29,033 bases of DNA from Sporomusaceae bacterium (GCA_022839045.1 JALHDI010000024.1:1-29033), one strand, 5' to 3'; positions 1-10,700 are shown, counted from the stretch's first letter. Program-made: numbers and translations. Notes: generated by a model from the sequence alone, not told the origin.

Positions 1-196
1 AAGCTGTCCGCAGCGGATAAGCGGATTCCCCATAAGCAAACCAGCCCAGATTTTCCCCCGTCTCGACGACCAATACGCTGGTAAGCGCCGATAACAGGGC
101 GACAGGCATGAAGCGCTTTCTGGCTTCCTTGTTCATAAAAAACAAAGTAAGCCACGGCAGAAGCAATATTGACCACATCAGCGTCTGATTGCTCAC
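1..196 (-). CDS. Membrane protein, CBO0543-like, 5' part only
   Basis: This is the N-terminal 65 codons of a gene that runs off the left edge. It starts at a GTG (194-196), with GGGAGG about seven bases upstream. The protein opens with a hydrophobic segment (TLMWSILLLPWLTLFF), a short basic stretch (NKEARKR), then a second hydrophobic segment (FMPVALLSALTSVLVV). This is the layout of small multi-pass proteins seen in spore-forming Firmicutes (CBO0543-like), but the family call is from memory and only the start can be seen. No function is proposed. Confidence 0.55.
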   Translation of the reverse strand, partial: MSNQTLMWSILLLPWLTLFFMNKEARKRFMPVALLSALTSVLVVETGENLGWFAYGESAYPLRTA

Positions 197-310
197 GGCA
201 AGACCTCCCGCAGTTTTGCCTATAGCTTTGCCTGATACAAATAAATGTATGCTATTCCGTTTTGGCCGGGGGAAACCCATGCGCCAACCGCAGATGTCAA
301 AATAAGCAAA

Positions 311-348
311 ACGTCCCCGTCCCCTCCCCTATTATCGGGGTTGGGGAC
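311..348. repeat. REP-like GTCCCC hairpin
   Basis: GTCCCC (319-324) and CCCC (326-329) face GGGG (337-340) and GGGGAC (343-348) across a 7-base loop. A further GTCCCC sits at 313-318. Dispersed 'cgtccccgtcccc' palindromes of this sort are common between genes in anaerobic Firmicutes and are often linked to REP-associated transposases. No transposase gene is present here. It has no good T-tract, so it is a weak terminator candidate. Confidence 0.4.
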
Positions 349-415
349 ATTCTTATGTAACCATGCGTTGCACCGCCGAATAGGATGATAAAAACGGATT
401 ACGGAGGAGACGCGC

Positions 416-1231
416 ATGGGATATTACATCAAGGTGGAACCGGCTGTGAGGCTTTTCGTGGAGGACTTGAACCCGGAGGGCGGGGAGGCGATCGTGTTCC
501 TGCACGGCTGGCCGGCGAGCCACAGGATGTTCGAGTATCAGTTCGACGAGCTTTCCCGGCTGGGGTTCCGCTGCATCGGCATCGATTTCCGCGGCTTCGG
601 CAAATCGGACAAACCCGCCGGCGGCTACGACTACGACCGGCAGGCGGACGACGTCTTGGCGGTGGTGCAGGCGCTCGGTCTGGATGGCTTCACTCTCGCC
701 GGCCATTCCACGGGCGGGGCGATCGCCGTCCGCTACGCGGTCCGCCACGGCTGCGGCGCCGCCAGGCTGGCCCTGTGCGCCGCGGCGGCCCCCAGCCTCA
801 TCAGGCGGCCGTATTTCCCCCACGGCCTTAAGCGGGAGGACGTGGAGAAGATCATCGACGGGACGCTCAGCGACCGGCCGGCGATGCTGAGGGACTTCGG
901 CGACATGTTCTTTTTCCGGTATGTGACCCAGCCGTTCGCGGAGTGGTTTTTCCAGATGGGGCTGGAGGCGGCGGGCTGGGCGACGGCGGCGGTGGCGCGG
1001 GCGTGGCTGGGTGAGGAGGAGCTGTTCGCCGACCTCGGCAGGATACGGGTACCCACGCTGATCCTGCACGGCATTCACGACAGGGTGTGCCATTTTCCGC
1101 TGGGCGTCGCCCAGCACGAGGCGATCGCCTGCTCCCGGCTGGTGCCGTTTAAGTACAGCGGCCACGGCCTGTTTTATGACGAGCGCGAGAAGTTCAACGA
1201 GGAGCTGGCGCGGTTCGCCGCCGAATGTTAG
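416..1231 (+). CDS. Alpha/beta hydrolase (haloperoxidase/esterase type)
   Basis: A 271-residue single-domain alpha/beta hydrolase fold protein, predicted cytoplasmic (no signal peptide). It shows the oxyanion-hole HG (residues 30-31, in FLHGWPAS), an RGFGKSD loop (about 59-65), the nucleophile elbow GHSTGG with Ser98, an acid residue in HGIHDRVC (about 221) and the catalytic His in SGHGLFYDE (about 249). The complete Ser-Asp-His triad indicates an active ester, lactone or haloperoxidase-type hydrolase. The substrate cannot be read from sequence. ATG 416 is preceded by GGAGGA at 403-408. It stands alone and ends facing a convergent gene across a shared terminator. Confidence 0.85.
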   Translation: MGYYIKVEPAVRLFVEDLNPEGGEAIVFLHGWPASHRMFEYQFDELSRLGFRCIGIDFRGFGKSDKPAGGYDYDRQADDVLAVVQALGLDGFTLAGHSTGGAIAVRYAVRHGCGAARLALCAAAAPSLIRRPYFPHGLKREDVEKIIDGTLSDRPAMLRDFGDMFFFRYVTQPFAEWFFQMGLEAAGWATAAVARAWLGEEELFADLGRIRVPTLILHGIHDRVCHFPLGVAQHEAIACSRLVPFKYSGHGLFYDEREKFNEELARFAAEC

Positions 1232-1269
1232 CGCCCGCGGCCGGCGGATTGCCGGCCGGTATAAAGAAT

Positions 1270-1312
1270 CGTCCCGCGCCCTGTTCCGGGCCCGGGGACG
1301 AATTATTTTTTC
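1270..1312. terminator. Shared intrinsic terminator between convergent genes
   Basis: CGTCCC (1270-1275) pairs with GGGACG (1295-1300) around an inner GC-rich stem, followed by a T-rich tract at 1304-1311. It lies between the stop of the hydrolase (1231) and the stop of the chemoreceptor (1319). A second GC-rich inverted repeat (GGCCGGC/GCCGGCC) lies just upstream at about 1241-1259. Confidence 0.7.
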
Positions 1313-1318
1313 CGGATG

Positions 1319-2797
1319 TCAGGCGTAGCGCAGGACCGCTTCGCCGGCCTGCCCTTTGCTTTCGATGACGCGGATGGCGGCGTCGATGCGCGCGGCGATC
1401 TGCAGCGAAAGCTCTTCGGCCTGGGCGTACAGGCTGTGCGCCCCGTCGACGTCGCCGGCTTCGACGGCGGCGATCATTTTGTCGCCCATGCCGTGGAGTT
1501 CGTTGTGGACGGCGTCGATGGCGGCCCATTCCTTGAGGACGTCGGGCTGGGTGATGATGATGGCGTGGTAGAAGTGGCCGAAGGCGCACCGCTTGGAGTT
1601 GGTCTGGATGGGGTAGGTTTTCATTTCGGCGGCGATCTTTTTGAGGTTGCGCATCCAGTTGGCGTGGGCTTCCTTGGCTTTCTTGAGGTTGGCGACGAGT
1701 TCGTCGTTGGAGATGGCGTGGATGCCGCCGTTGAGGGAGGAGACCATGTCGCGGACGATGCCGCTGAGTTCTTCGTCGATTTTGGATATCTGCTTGGCGT
1801 TGGCGGCGCTCTGGGTGGCGTCGTCGTGGATGGCCTGGGTCATGCCGTGGAGTTTTTCGGCGTCCTGGGCCGACAAGGTCATGGCCTGGTTGACCTGCTG
1901 GGCGGATTCCTTGATGTTGACCATCAGGGCGGAGATGTCGTCGACGTCGGTGACGGCGGTTTTGAGCATGGCGACGTTTTCGGCGACGGTGGCCGAGATG
2001 TTGTCGAGCTTGTCGTTCATGGAGCTGGTGGAGTGGAGGGTGTTGCTGAGGCTCTCCCGTCCCCCTCTGGCGGCCTGCTGGATGTTGTTGACGAAGCCGC
2101 GCATGTCGTTGAGGTTGGCTTTGGTGCTGTCGGCTAGTTTGCGGATCTCGTCGGCGACGACGGCGAAGCCCCGGCCGTATTCCCCGGCCCGCGCGGCCTC
2201 GATGGAGGCGTTGAGGGCGAGCAGGTTGGTCTGCTCGGCGATGGCGGCGACGCCGTCGACGATGTCGTTGACCCGCGTGGCCATTTCGACGAGCTGCTGG
2301 ATCTGGTCGCGCATGAGGGTGGTGTCGGCGACGACGTTTTCCTTGAGGGCGTTGATGTCGCCGATCTGGACGATGCTTTCGTCGTTTTTGGCGATGAGGT
2401 CCTGCGAGGCGGCGGACAGGCGCTGCATTTTCTGCGAGGTCTGGGCGATGGTTTCGTTGACGTCGTTCATGCTGGCGGTGATTTCCTCGACGATGGCGAG
2501 GTTGGACTCGCTGAGGGTGGCCATCTCTTTGGCGAAGCTGATGAGGCTGTAGGACGAATGGGTCATCCTGACGTCGAATTCGCTGAGCGCGGAGACGGTG
2601 CCGAGCATGGTCTTGCAGGCGTCGGCCATTTTGGCCTCGCTGGCCAGCAGTTTGTCGAAGTTGCCGAGCACCCGCTGGTGGATCGGGTAGGCGACCCGGA
2701 TGGGGTCGGCCGGTTTGCCGCTTATTCTGTCCTCGACGTTTTTGAGGATGCACAGCGCTTCCTCGCAGGGCGCGTTTTTCCTGAAGATGTTGAACAT
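1319..2797 (-). CDS. Soluble methyl-accepting chemotaxis protein with C-terminal CZB domain
   Basis: A 492-residue chemoreceptor without any transmembrane or signal segment, so it should be cytoplasmic. The highly conserved CheA/CheW-binding hairpin tip is at about 181-222 ([20 protein letters not shown], then a [15 protein letters not shown] stretch). Long coiled-coil arms flank the tip. The C-terminal 120 residues match the chemoreceptor zinc-binding (CZB) domain: His378 in HANW, Cys404 in KRCAFGHFY, and His431/His435 in HNELHG are the expected zinc ligands. CZB receptors sense zinc or oxidants such as hypochlorous acid through the Zn-Cys centre in studied cases; the ligand here is inferred. 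ATG 2797 was chosen over the ATG 12 codons upstream because a purine-rich ribosome site (GGGGATAGGA) precedes it. Confidence 0.9.
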   Translation of the reverse strand: MFNIFRKNAPCEEALCILKNVEDRISGKPADPIRVAYPIHQRVLGNFDKLLASEAKMADACKTMLGTVSALSEFDVRMTHSSYSLISFAKEMATLSESNLAIVEEITASMNDVNETIAQTSQKMQRLSAASQDLIAKNDESIVQIGDINALKENVVADTTLMRDQIQQLVEMATRVNDIVDGVAAIAEQTNLLALNASIEAARAGEYGRGFAVVADEIRKLADSTKANLNDMRGFVNNIQQAARGGRESLSNTLHSTSSMNDKLDNISATVAENVAMLKTAVTDVDDISALMVNIKESAQQVNQAMTLSAQDAEKLHGMTQAIHDDATQSAANAKQISKIDEELSGIVRDMVSSLNGGIHAISNDELVANLKKAKEAHANWMRNLKKIAAEMKTYPIQTNSKRCAFGHFYHAIIITQPDVLKEWAAIDAVHNELHGMGDKMIAAVEAGDVDGAHSLYAQAEELSLQIAARIDAAIRVIESKGQAGEAVLRYA

Positions 2798-3118
2798 GGT
2801 TCCTATCCCCTTTTCGCCGCTGAAGCATATCATCCGGCTATTATACGTATTATTAATTCATAATAATTATAAATTAATAGATGAAAATCCTGCTAGTTTT
2901 TGTTAAAATAGTGTAAATTTTTGTTATCGAGAATAGTGATGGCGCTATCGAACGGCGGGCGGCGGGGTGGAGCCACGGGAGCGGCGCGGCGGAGAAGAAG
3001 CCGGGAGACGAGGCGGGGATGAGGACGCGAGGCGGGGCGGCAGAGAAGGGCGATGAACGGCCGTTGGCCCGTATAGCCGGGGGATGCTGTTGGTATAGTA
3101 TAGTGGGAGGGATGAGGC
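2798..3118. other. Divergent intergenic region, no gene seen
   Basis: About 320 bases lie between the divergent chemoreceptor and PflX genes. The left half (2830-2940) is strongly AT-rich and holds several TATAAT-like hexamers on the minus strand, but no pair with a convincing -35 box and spacing could be fixed. The right half (2940-3090) is purine- and GC-rich with no convincing reading frame. GGGAGG at about 3105-3110 is the PflX ribosome site. Confidence 0.5.
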
Positions 3119-4024
3119 ATGCCTGATTATCCGGGGTACCGGGCGCTCGGGGAGAAGGAGCTGGCGCGGAGGGCGCGGGAGTTGGCCGCGCTGCTGGCGG
3201 ACTGCGTCGTCTGCCCCCACCACTGCCATGTGGACCGCCTGAAGGGCGAACTGGGCTACTGTCACGCCGGCCGGGACGCGGAGATCAGCGGCTGGTCGCC
3301 CCATTTCGGCGAGGAGCCGCCGCTGACGGGCCGCCACGGCTCGGGCACGATCTTTTTCAGTCACTGCAACCTCGGCTGCGTGTACTGCCAGAACTGGGAC
3401 ACCAGCCATAGCACGGGCGAGCGGACGACGACGGCGGAGCTGGCGGGCATCATGCTGGCCCTGCAGGAGCGCGGCTGCCATAACGTCAACCTGGTCTCCC
3501 CTTCCCATTACGTGCCCCAGATCGTCGCCGCGGTGGCCGAGGCGGCCGGCCAAGGGCTGAAGATACCCCTGGTTTACAACAGCGGCGGCTATGACGACAG
3601 GGCGGTGCTGGAGAGGCTGGCCGGCATCGTCGATATCTATATGCCCGACTTCAAGTACGCCGACCCGGCGGTGGGGGAAAGGCTGTCCTGCATAGGCGAT
3701 TACACCGCGATCACACAGGCGGCGGTGCGGGAGATGCACCGCCAGGTGGGCGACCTGGCGGTGGACGACGCCGGCGTGGCCCGCCGCGGCCTCATCATCA
3801 GGCATCTGGTGCTGCCGGGCGGCCTGGCGGGGACGGAGGAGGTGCTGCGGTTCGTGGCTGCGGAGATTTCGCCGTATTCGTATATCAACATCATGGACCA
3901 GTATTATCCGGAGTTCAAGGCTGGCAAGTACCCCGGGCTCGACCGGCCGATAACGGCGGGCGAGTACCAGGCGGCGCTGGCGGCGGCCAGGAAAGCCAGC
4001 CCGCATTTCCGGCTGGCGCAGTGA
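3119..4024 (+). CDS. pflX: PflX-type radical SAM protein
   Basis: A 301-residue radical SAM protein of the PflX group (relatives of pyruvate formate-lyase activating enzyme). The 4Fe-4S/SAM motif is CNLGCVYC (Cys83, Cys87, Cys90). Before it lies the group's second conserved Cys set: Cys29, Cys32, Cys36 and Cys48 in an arrangement CxxCPxxC...GYC. Later motifs include NLVSPSHY, YNSGGYD and IYMPDFKY, all typical of the group. The physiological substrate of PflX proteins is not established; a glycyl-radical activase role is only suggested by homology. The start has GGGAGG eight bases upstream. The next gene starts 20 bases after the stop, so the two are probably co-transcribed. Confidence 0.88.
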   Translation: MPDYPGYRALGEKELARRARELAALLADCVVCPHHCHVDRLKGELGYCHAGRDAEISGWSPHFGEEPPLTGRHGSGTIFFSHCNLGCVYCQNWDTSHSTGERTTTAELAGIMLALQERGCHNVNLVSPSHYVPQIVAAVAEAAGQGLKIPLVYNSGGYDDRAVLERLAGIVDIYMPDFKYADPAVGERLSCIGDYTAITQAAVREMHRQVGDLAVDDAGVARRGLIIRHLVLPGGLAGTEEVLRFVAAEISPYSYINIMDQYYPEFKAGKYPGLDRPITAGEYQAALAAARKASPHFRLAQ

Positions 4025-4044
4025 GACAAGCGGGAGGTTGGAAG

Positions 4045-4695
4045 ATGAAGATGACGGAGGAGCTCGTCCGCATCCCGGCCGGCAAGGCAACGATCGAGGG
4101 GGCTTTGACCGTCCCGGACGGGGCGGTGGGCATGGTGCTGTTCGCCCACGGCAGCGGCAGCAGCCGCCACAGCCCGCGCAACAATTTCGTGGCGAGGGTG
4201 CTGAACGACGGCGGGCTGGCGACGCTGCTGATGGATCTGCTGACGTTCGAGGAAGACAGGAATTACGAGACGCGGTTCGATATCGACCTGCTGACCGAGC
4301 GGCTGGCGACGGCCGCCGCCTGGATGCGGGACGGCGGCCCGGCCGCTGGGCTGCCGCTGGGATACTTCGGGGCGAGCACCGGCGCGGCGGCGGCGCTGAA
4401 GGCGGCCGCGCGCGATGCCGCGGTGGGGGCGGTGGTGTCGCGGGGCGGGCGGCCGGACCTGGCGGGGGACGACCTGGGCCGGGTGACGGCGCCGGTGCTG
4501 CTGATCGTGGGCGGCGACGACCACGGGGTGATCGAGCTGAACGAGGGCGCTTTCGCCAGGCTGCGGTGCGTGAAAAGGCTGGCGGTGGTGCCGGGCGCCG
4601 GCCACCTGTTCGAGGAGCCGGGGACGCTGGCGCAGGCGGCCGGCCACGCGGCCGCGTGGTTCCAGGCCCATCTGGCCGGGAAAGCGAAGGAATGA
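4045..4695 (+). CDS. Alpha/beta hydrolase, dienelactone-hydrolase-like
   Basis: A 216-residue cytoplasmic alpha/beta hydrolase of the small group often found alone or fused to phosphoribosyltransferases. It has the oxyanion region LFAHGSGSSRHSPRN, a nucleophile elbow GASTGA, an acid residue in VGGDDHGV and the catalytic His in GAGHLFEEPG. ATG 4045 is favoured over an in-frame GTG at 4021 because GGGAGG lies seven bases before it and the GTG would overlap the upstream stop. Downstream is a strong two-way terminator. The substrate is unknown. Confidence 0.82.
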   Translation: MKMTEELVRIPAGKATIEGALTVPDGAVGMVLFAHGSGSSRHSPRNNFVARVLNDGGLATLLMDLLTFEEDRNYETRFDIDLLTERLATAAAWMRDGGPAAGLPLGYFGASTGAAAALKAAARDAAVGAVVSRGGRPDLAGDDLGRVTAPVLLIVGGDDHGVIELNEGAFARLRCVKRLAVVPGAGHLFEEPGTLAQAAGHAAAWFQAHLAGKAKE

Positions 4696-4697
4696 AG

Positions 4698-4730
4698 AAA
4701 GCCTCAACCCTGAAACAGGGCTGAGGCTTT
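4698..4730. terminator. Bidirectional intrinsic terminator
   Basis: AAAGCCTCA (4698-4706) plus CCCTG (4708-4712) pair with CAGGG (4716-4720) plus TGAGGCTTT (4722-4730) around an AAA loop, with one A/C mismatch. It separates the convergent hydrolase and PFOR genes, and its A- and T-flanks suit both directions. Confidence 0.8.
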
Positions 4731-4745
4731 CGGTTGTTGATGGCG

Positions 4746-8321
<3,576 letters not shown>

Positions 8322-8391
8322 TCATAAAAAGAAATTTTCAACATACTGCCGCAAGAAATCTACGAAGAGATGAGCGAATGGATATGAACAA

Positions 8392-8426
8392 AAACCGGCC
8401 GCTCATCAGAGCGACCGGTTTGTTTT
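8392..8426 (+). terminator. Hairpin with T-rich tail at island left edge
   Basis: AAACCGG (8392-8398) and GCTC (8401-8404) pair with GAGC (8409-8412) and CCGGTTT (8415-8421), followed by GTTTT. It works as a plus-strand terminator on paper, although no plus-strand gene precedes it. Its right half is also the left copy of a direct repeat. Confidence 0.5.
8402..8424 (+). repeat. Left copy of 23-bp direct repeat flanking AT-rich island
   Basis: This copy matches 9975-9997 at 21 of 23 positions; both differences are C here and T there. The shared core is AGAGCGA(C/T)CGGTTTGTT. The two copies sit exactly where GC-rich core sequence meets the AT-rich island. Confidence 0.55.
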
Positions 8427-8450
8427 GAAACTGATTATCGTAGAAACAAC

Positions 8451-8492
8451 AAAAAAAACCACTGATAATGACAATGCATTATCGGCGGTTTT
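8451..8492 (-). terminator. Intrinsic terminator of the YozG-like gene
   Basis: A 15-bp stem with one A/C mismatch and one G-U pair is formed by 8455-8469 and 8478-8492 around an 8-base loop. On the minus strand it is followed by an unbroken T-run (8451-8458). It lies just after the stop codon at 8502. Confidence 0.85.
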
Positions 8493-8501
8493 ACCTGTCA
8501 A

Positions 8502-8723
8502 TTACCCTTGACTGTCTTTGTCATTTTTGTATTCTAAAATATCTCCAGGCTGACAGCCTAAAGTCTTACAAATTGCCTCTAAAGTTGATAATCGAATCGC
8601 TTTTGCCTTTCCATTTTTCAATATAGAAAGGTTAGCCATTGTTATTCCAATCCTCTCCGAAAGTTCTGTTACGCTCATTTTCCTTTTAGCCAGCATCACA
8701 TCAATATTGATTATAATTGCCAT
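8502..8723 (-). CDS. YozG-like helix-turn-helix regulator
   Basis: A 73-residue one-domain Cro/CI-type DNA-binding protein. The HTH is visible in MSVTELSERIGITMANLSIL followed by KNGKAKAIRLSTLEAICKTLG and the common ending CQPGDILEY. It belongs to the small YozG group, which is normally encoded right after a DUF2975 membrane protein. Here that partner is broken (8734-9673). The start chosen is ATG 8723 because GAGGTGG lies six bases before it; an in-frame GTG three codons upstream overlaps the ribosome site. The low GC content suits an acquired island. Since its old promoter at 9752-9780 is now separated by the insertion, expression may rely on a new promoter. Confidence 0.85.
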   Translation of the reverse strand: MAIIINIDVMLAKRKMSVTELSERIGITMANLSILKNGKAKAIRLSTLEAICKTLGCQPGDILEYKNDKDSQG

Positions 8724-8733
8724 GTCATCCACC

Positions 8734-8897
8734 TCAGACTATTAAGTCATTCTCTGATTTTATATCGATAGCTTCTTGTAAAAGTCTTTGAAGAACAGCA
8801 GCAAAGACTGCAATCACCATTGAAGCAAAAGTGAGCATTAATCCCAAGCTTATAAAACCTGTTATGTCTTCACCTTCACCTGCAATCAATATAACTC
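8734..8897 (-). pseudogene. DUF2975 membrane protein, C-terminal fragment
   Basis: This is the 3' end of a DUF2975 gene. The fragment encodes VILIAGEGEDITGFISLG, one membrane segment (LMLTFASMVIAVFAAVLQ) and the family's conserved ending LLQEAIDIKSENDLIV. Full-length members have about 160 residues; only about 55 remain here. The reading frame continues into the inserted cassette as far as an ATG at 8946, but those extra residues come from the inverted repeat and are not DUF2975. The matching N-terminus is at 9647-9673, so the gene is split and about 90 middle residues are missing. Confidence 0.75.
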
Positions 8898-8922
8898 GGG
8901 TATTCGGATTATTATGTTGAAA
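8898..8922 (+). repeat. Left terminal inverted repeat of the cassette
   Basis: It begins GGGTATTCGGATTA and ends TGTTGAAA. It is the inverse of 9622-9646 with two mismatches. Confidence 0.75.
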
Positions 8923-9051
8923 TTGACTTAACATAATATATAACATGTTGTAACCAGCCTATATAATAGCTTAGAAAATACACATTTGCTGACAAAACCC
9001 CTTTATAATAGGTGGTATAATTAGAATTATTTAAATGAAGGATGGTTGGTT

Positions 9052-9573
9052 ATGGAGCAGAACATAGTCATTGTAACACCTCGACTAATCCTTAGAAAAA
9101 TTACTATTGAGGATTATCTGAGTATATCAAAAATTTTACAAGACATTGAAATCATGTATGCCTGGGAGCATGCCTTTTCCGATGAGGAAGTTAGTGATTG
9201 GATTAATGAAAACATTATGAGATACGATAGAGATGGTTATAGCTATTGGGCTGTGATTAAAAAGTGTAGTGGTCATTTGGTTGGCGTGTGTGGACTAATT
9301 GCAGAGAGCGCAGATGATAAAGACTATATTGGTATTGGCTACATATTCAACAAAGCATTCTGGCATCAAGGCTTAGCATTTGAGAGCGCAAATGCTTGTA
9401 AAAACTATGCTTTTTGCAATTTGAATATTTCAGAATTAACTGCTCAGATAAGACCGGAGAACTTCAATTCCAGAAATGTTGCTGAGAAACTTGGTATGTC
9501 TGTCGTTAAGCAGTTTAATCGTTTGTATAGAGGTAAAATGGTGCCTCATTTTTTGTACAAATGCTCAAAATAG
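9052..9573 (+). CDS. GNAT N-acetyltransferase, RimJ/RimL type
   Basis: A 173-residue GNAT-fold acetyltransferase of the RimJ/RimL-like branch. It opens TPRLILRKITIEDY, carries the acceptor-side segment YSYWAVIKK...LVGVCGLI, the central IGIGYIFNKAFWHQGLAFES (acetyl-CoA loop region) and the typical RPENFNSRNVAEKLGM. Acceptors in this branch range from ribosomal protein N-termini to small molecules and antibiotics, and none can be assigned. ATG 9052 has AAGGA nine bases upstream and is preferred to a TTG at 9046. Two TATAAT boxes (9004-9009 and 9016-9021) lie inside the cassette, so the gene probably brings its own promoter. Confidence 0.85.
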   Translation: MEQNIVIVTPRLILRKITIEDYLSISKILQDIEIMYAWEHAFSDEEVSDWINENIMRYDRDGYSYWAVIKKCSGHLVGVCGLIAESADDKDYIGIGYIFNKAFWHQGLAFESANACKNYAFCNLNISELTAQIRPENFNSRNVAEKLGMSVVKQFNRLYRGKMVPHFLYKCSK

Positions 9574-9621
9574 TCTATTATTGAGATGGCTAATATTACA
9601 TTATGTAAACAAATATCTGTT

Positions 9622-9646
9622 TTTCAACACAGTAATCCGAATACCC
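9622..9646 (-). repeat. Right terminal inverted repeat of the cassette
   Basis: It is the inverse partner of 8898-8922, with 23 of 25 bases matching, and ends CCGAATACCC on the plus strand. Confidence 0.75.
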
Positions 9647-9673
9647 TAAAAAGAGTGTTGAACCTTGTTTCAT
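9647..9673 (-). pseudogene. DUF2975 membrane protein, N-terminal fragment
   Basis: The minus strand has an excellent start: GAGGTG, six bases, then ATG at 9673, reading MKQGSTLFL, which is the usual opening of DUF2975 proteins. The frame then enters the cassette's inverted repeat and stops at 9596. Upstream lies a good promoter. This is the 5' end of the gene whose 3' end is at 8734-8897. Confidence 0.65.
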
Positions 9674-9751
9674 AAAAAGCACCTCACTTATTTATTTTAA
9701 CTTATTACAACCCGCTCCTTATCGTTTTACAATAATTAATTATTGATTTTT

Positions 9752-9780
9752 ATTATATTATTGTTGTTAGTTTTAGACAA
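9752..9780 (-). promoter_or_regulatory. SigA-type promoter of the broken DUF2975/YozG operon
   Basis: On the minus strand it reads TTGTCT, 17 bases, TATAAT (plus-strand positions 9775-9780 and 9752-9757). It lies about 80 bases before the DUF2975 ATG at 9673. The surrounding 420 bases (9574-9996) are AT-rich and otherwise show only this promoter, the DUF2975 start, the cassette end and a terminator. Confidence 0.6.
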
Positions 9781-9920
9781 TGATAAAAAAATACAACGTA
9801 TCGAAAAGCCAGTTTTTTGCCTGCACACTTATTGCATTTAGTTAAACTATTCGGTATATTTATTTAATAATTATTAAAAACGAGTATTTGCAAAATACCA
9901 ATGTCAAAACCTATGACAAA

Positions 9921-9945
9921 ACCCGCTAAAAATAGCGGGTTTTTT
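9921..9945 (+). terminator. Intrinsic terminator
   Basis: ACCCGCTA (9921-9928), AAAA loop, TAGCGGGT (9933-9940) and a run of T to 9945 form a textbook plus-strand terminator. The nearest upstream plus-strand gene is the GNAT, 350 bases away. An A-run on the left gives some activity on the minus strand too. Confidence 0.8.
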
Positions 9946-9974
9946 GCATTTCAGTTTCAAAACGGAGCGGGTGT

Positions 9975-9997
9975 CTCATTAGAGCGATCGGTTTGTT
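9975..9997 (+). repeat. Right copy of 23-bp direct repeat flanking AT-rich island
   Basis: It matches 8402-8424 at 21 of 23 bases. It overlaps the last base of the VTT protein stop codon on the minus strand. Confidence 0.55.
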
Positions 9998-10641
9998 CAC
10001 ATTGAACGGAAGCACAGGTAGAGGCCGGCGGCGGCGATGAGGACGGCGACGGCCGCGGCGGCGGAAAAGGGGTCGAAGAGGGCGCTGCCGAAGCAGGTGA
10101 AGGCGACCGCGCCGGGGATGCTGCCGAGCAGCGTCGCCCAGAGGTAGGGCAGGAAGCGGACGCCCGAGAGGCCGGCGAGGAAGCTGACCGCGTCCCACGG
10201 CAGGACGGGGGCGAGGCGCAGGAGCAGGATCGCCCTGAAGCCGTGGCGCACGGCTCGGTCGTCAAGCTCTTCGAGCGGCAGCCACGCGGGCCGGAAGCGC
10301 TTCAGGCCGTCGCGGCCGAGCAGGCGGGCGGCTGCGAAGCAGAGGGCCGCCCCCAGGACGGTGCCGGCGACGAGGTAGACGGCGCCCCACAGCGGGCCGA
10401 AGGCCAGTCCCCCGGCGACGCCGAGGATGATGGCCGGAAAAAAGAAGAACGGCCGGACGGTGTTGGCCAGGATATACAGGCACGGGCCCCAGTACCCCAG
10501 AGAGGCCAGCGCGTCGCCGATTGTCTCCGGCCTGAACCGTTCGATGCCGTAGCCGTATACGTATAGGATTCCCGGGGCGGCGAAGCCGGCGAGGTATGCG
10601 CCGGCGGCGGGCCCGAATGCGGTATGGCTATCGTGTCTCAC
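9997..10641 (-). CDS. TVP38/TMEM64-like VTT-domain membrane protein
   Basis: A 214-residue integral membrane protein of the DedA/VTT group. It has an N-terminal membrane segment, the VTT core (FFFFPAIILGVAGGLAFGPLWGA), the amphipathic motif RAILLLRLAPVLPWDAVSFLAG with its conserved R-x-x-P and G, and a C-terminal hydrophobic pair. Relatives act in lipid scrambling or transport across the membrane; the exact substrate is unknown. The start is GTG 10641; a stop lies four codons upstream in frame and no good ribosome site is visible, so the first residues are uncertain. It follows the cyclophilin gene after a 59-base gap containing a hairpin. Confidence 0.82.
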   Translation of the reverse strand: MRHDSHTAFGPAAGAYLAGFAAPGILYVYGYGIERFRPETIGDALASLGYWGPCLYILANTVRPFFFFPAIILGVAGGLAFGPLWGAVYLVAGTVLGAALCFAAARLLGRDGLKRFRPAWLPLEELDDRAVRHGFRAILLLRLAPVLPWDAVSFLAGLSGVRFLPYLWATLLGSIPGAVAFTCFGSALFDPFSAAAAVAVLIAAAGLYLCFRSM

Positions 10642-10660
10642 AAGTGTTAATTATAAGGCT

Positions 10661-10697
10661 GCGCCCGGGAGGTGTAAAGGAAAATATTGCCGGGCGC
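10661..10697. other. GC-rich hairpin between cyclophilin and VTT genes
   Basis: GCGCCCGG (10661-10668) pairs with CCGGGCGC (10690-10697) around a 21-base loop. The T-run follows on the plus strand, whereas both neighbouring genes are on the minus strand. There it would act as a processing or attenuation hairpin rather than a clean terminator. Confidence 0.45.
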
Positions 10698-10700
10698 TTT

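Larger units (their letters stand above)
8898..9646. mobile_element. 749-bp cassette with terminal inverted repeats carrying a GNAT gene
   Basis: The two ends are 25-bp inverted repeats (8898-8922 and 9622-9646) matching at 23 positions and starting GGGTATTCGGATTA. Weaker similarity seems to continue inward. The only gene inside is a GNAT acetyltransferase (9052-9573); no transposase is present. The cassette splits a DUF2975 gene, which marks both borders independently. No clear target duplication is seen next to the repeats, and the host gene has lost its middle, so a deletion accompanied or followed the insertion. It resembles a non-autonomous element or mobile insertion cassette. The IS family was not recognised. 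Confidence 0.7.

Noticed and set aside
1319..2137. Open frames on the plus strand opposite the chemoreceptor
   Set aside because: They are shadows of the minus-strand MCP, whose conserved hairpin tip is unmistakable.
2939..3025. A short ATG frame in the GC-rich part of the MCP/PflX gap
   Set aside because: It has an Arg/Gly-rich product, no ribosome site and no similarity.
8898..8946. A longer 70-codon ORF for the DUF2975 C-terminus starting at 8946
   Set aside because: The first 13-15 codons lie in the cassette's inverted repeat and do not resemble DUF2975.
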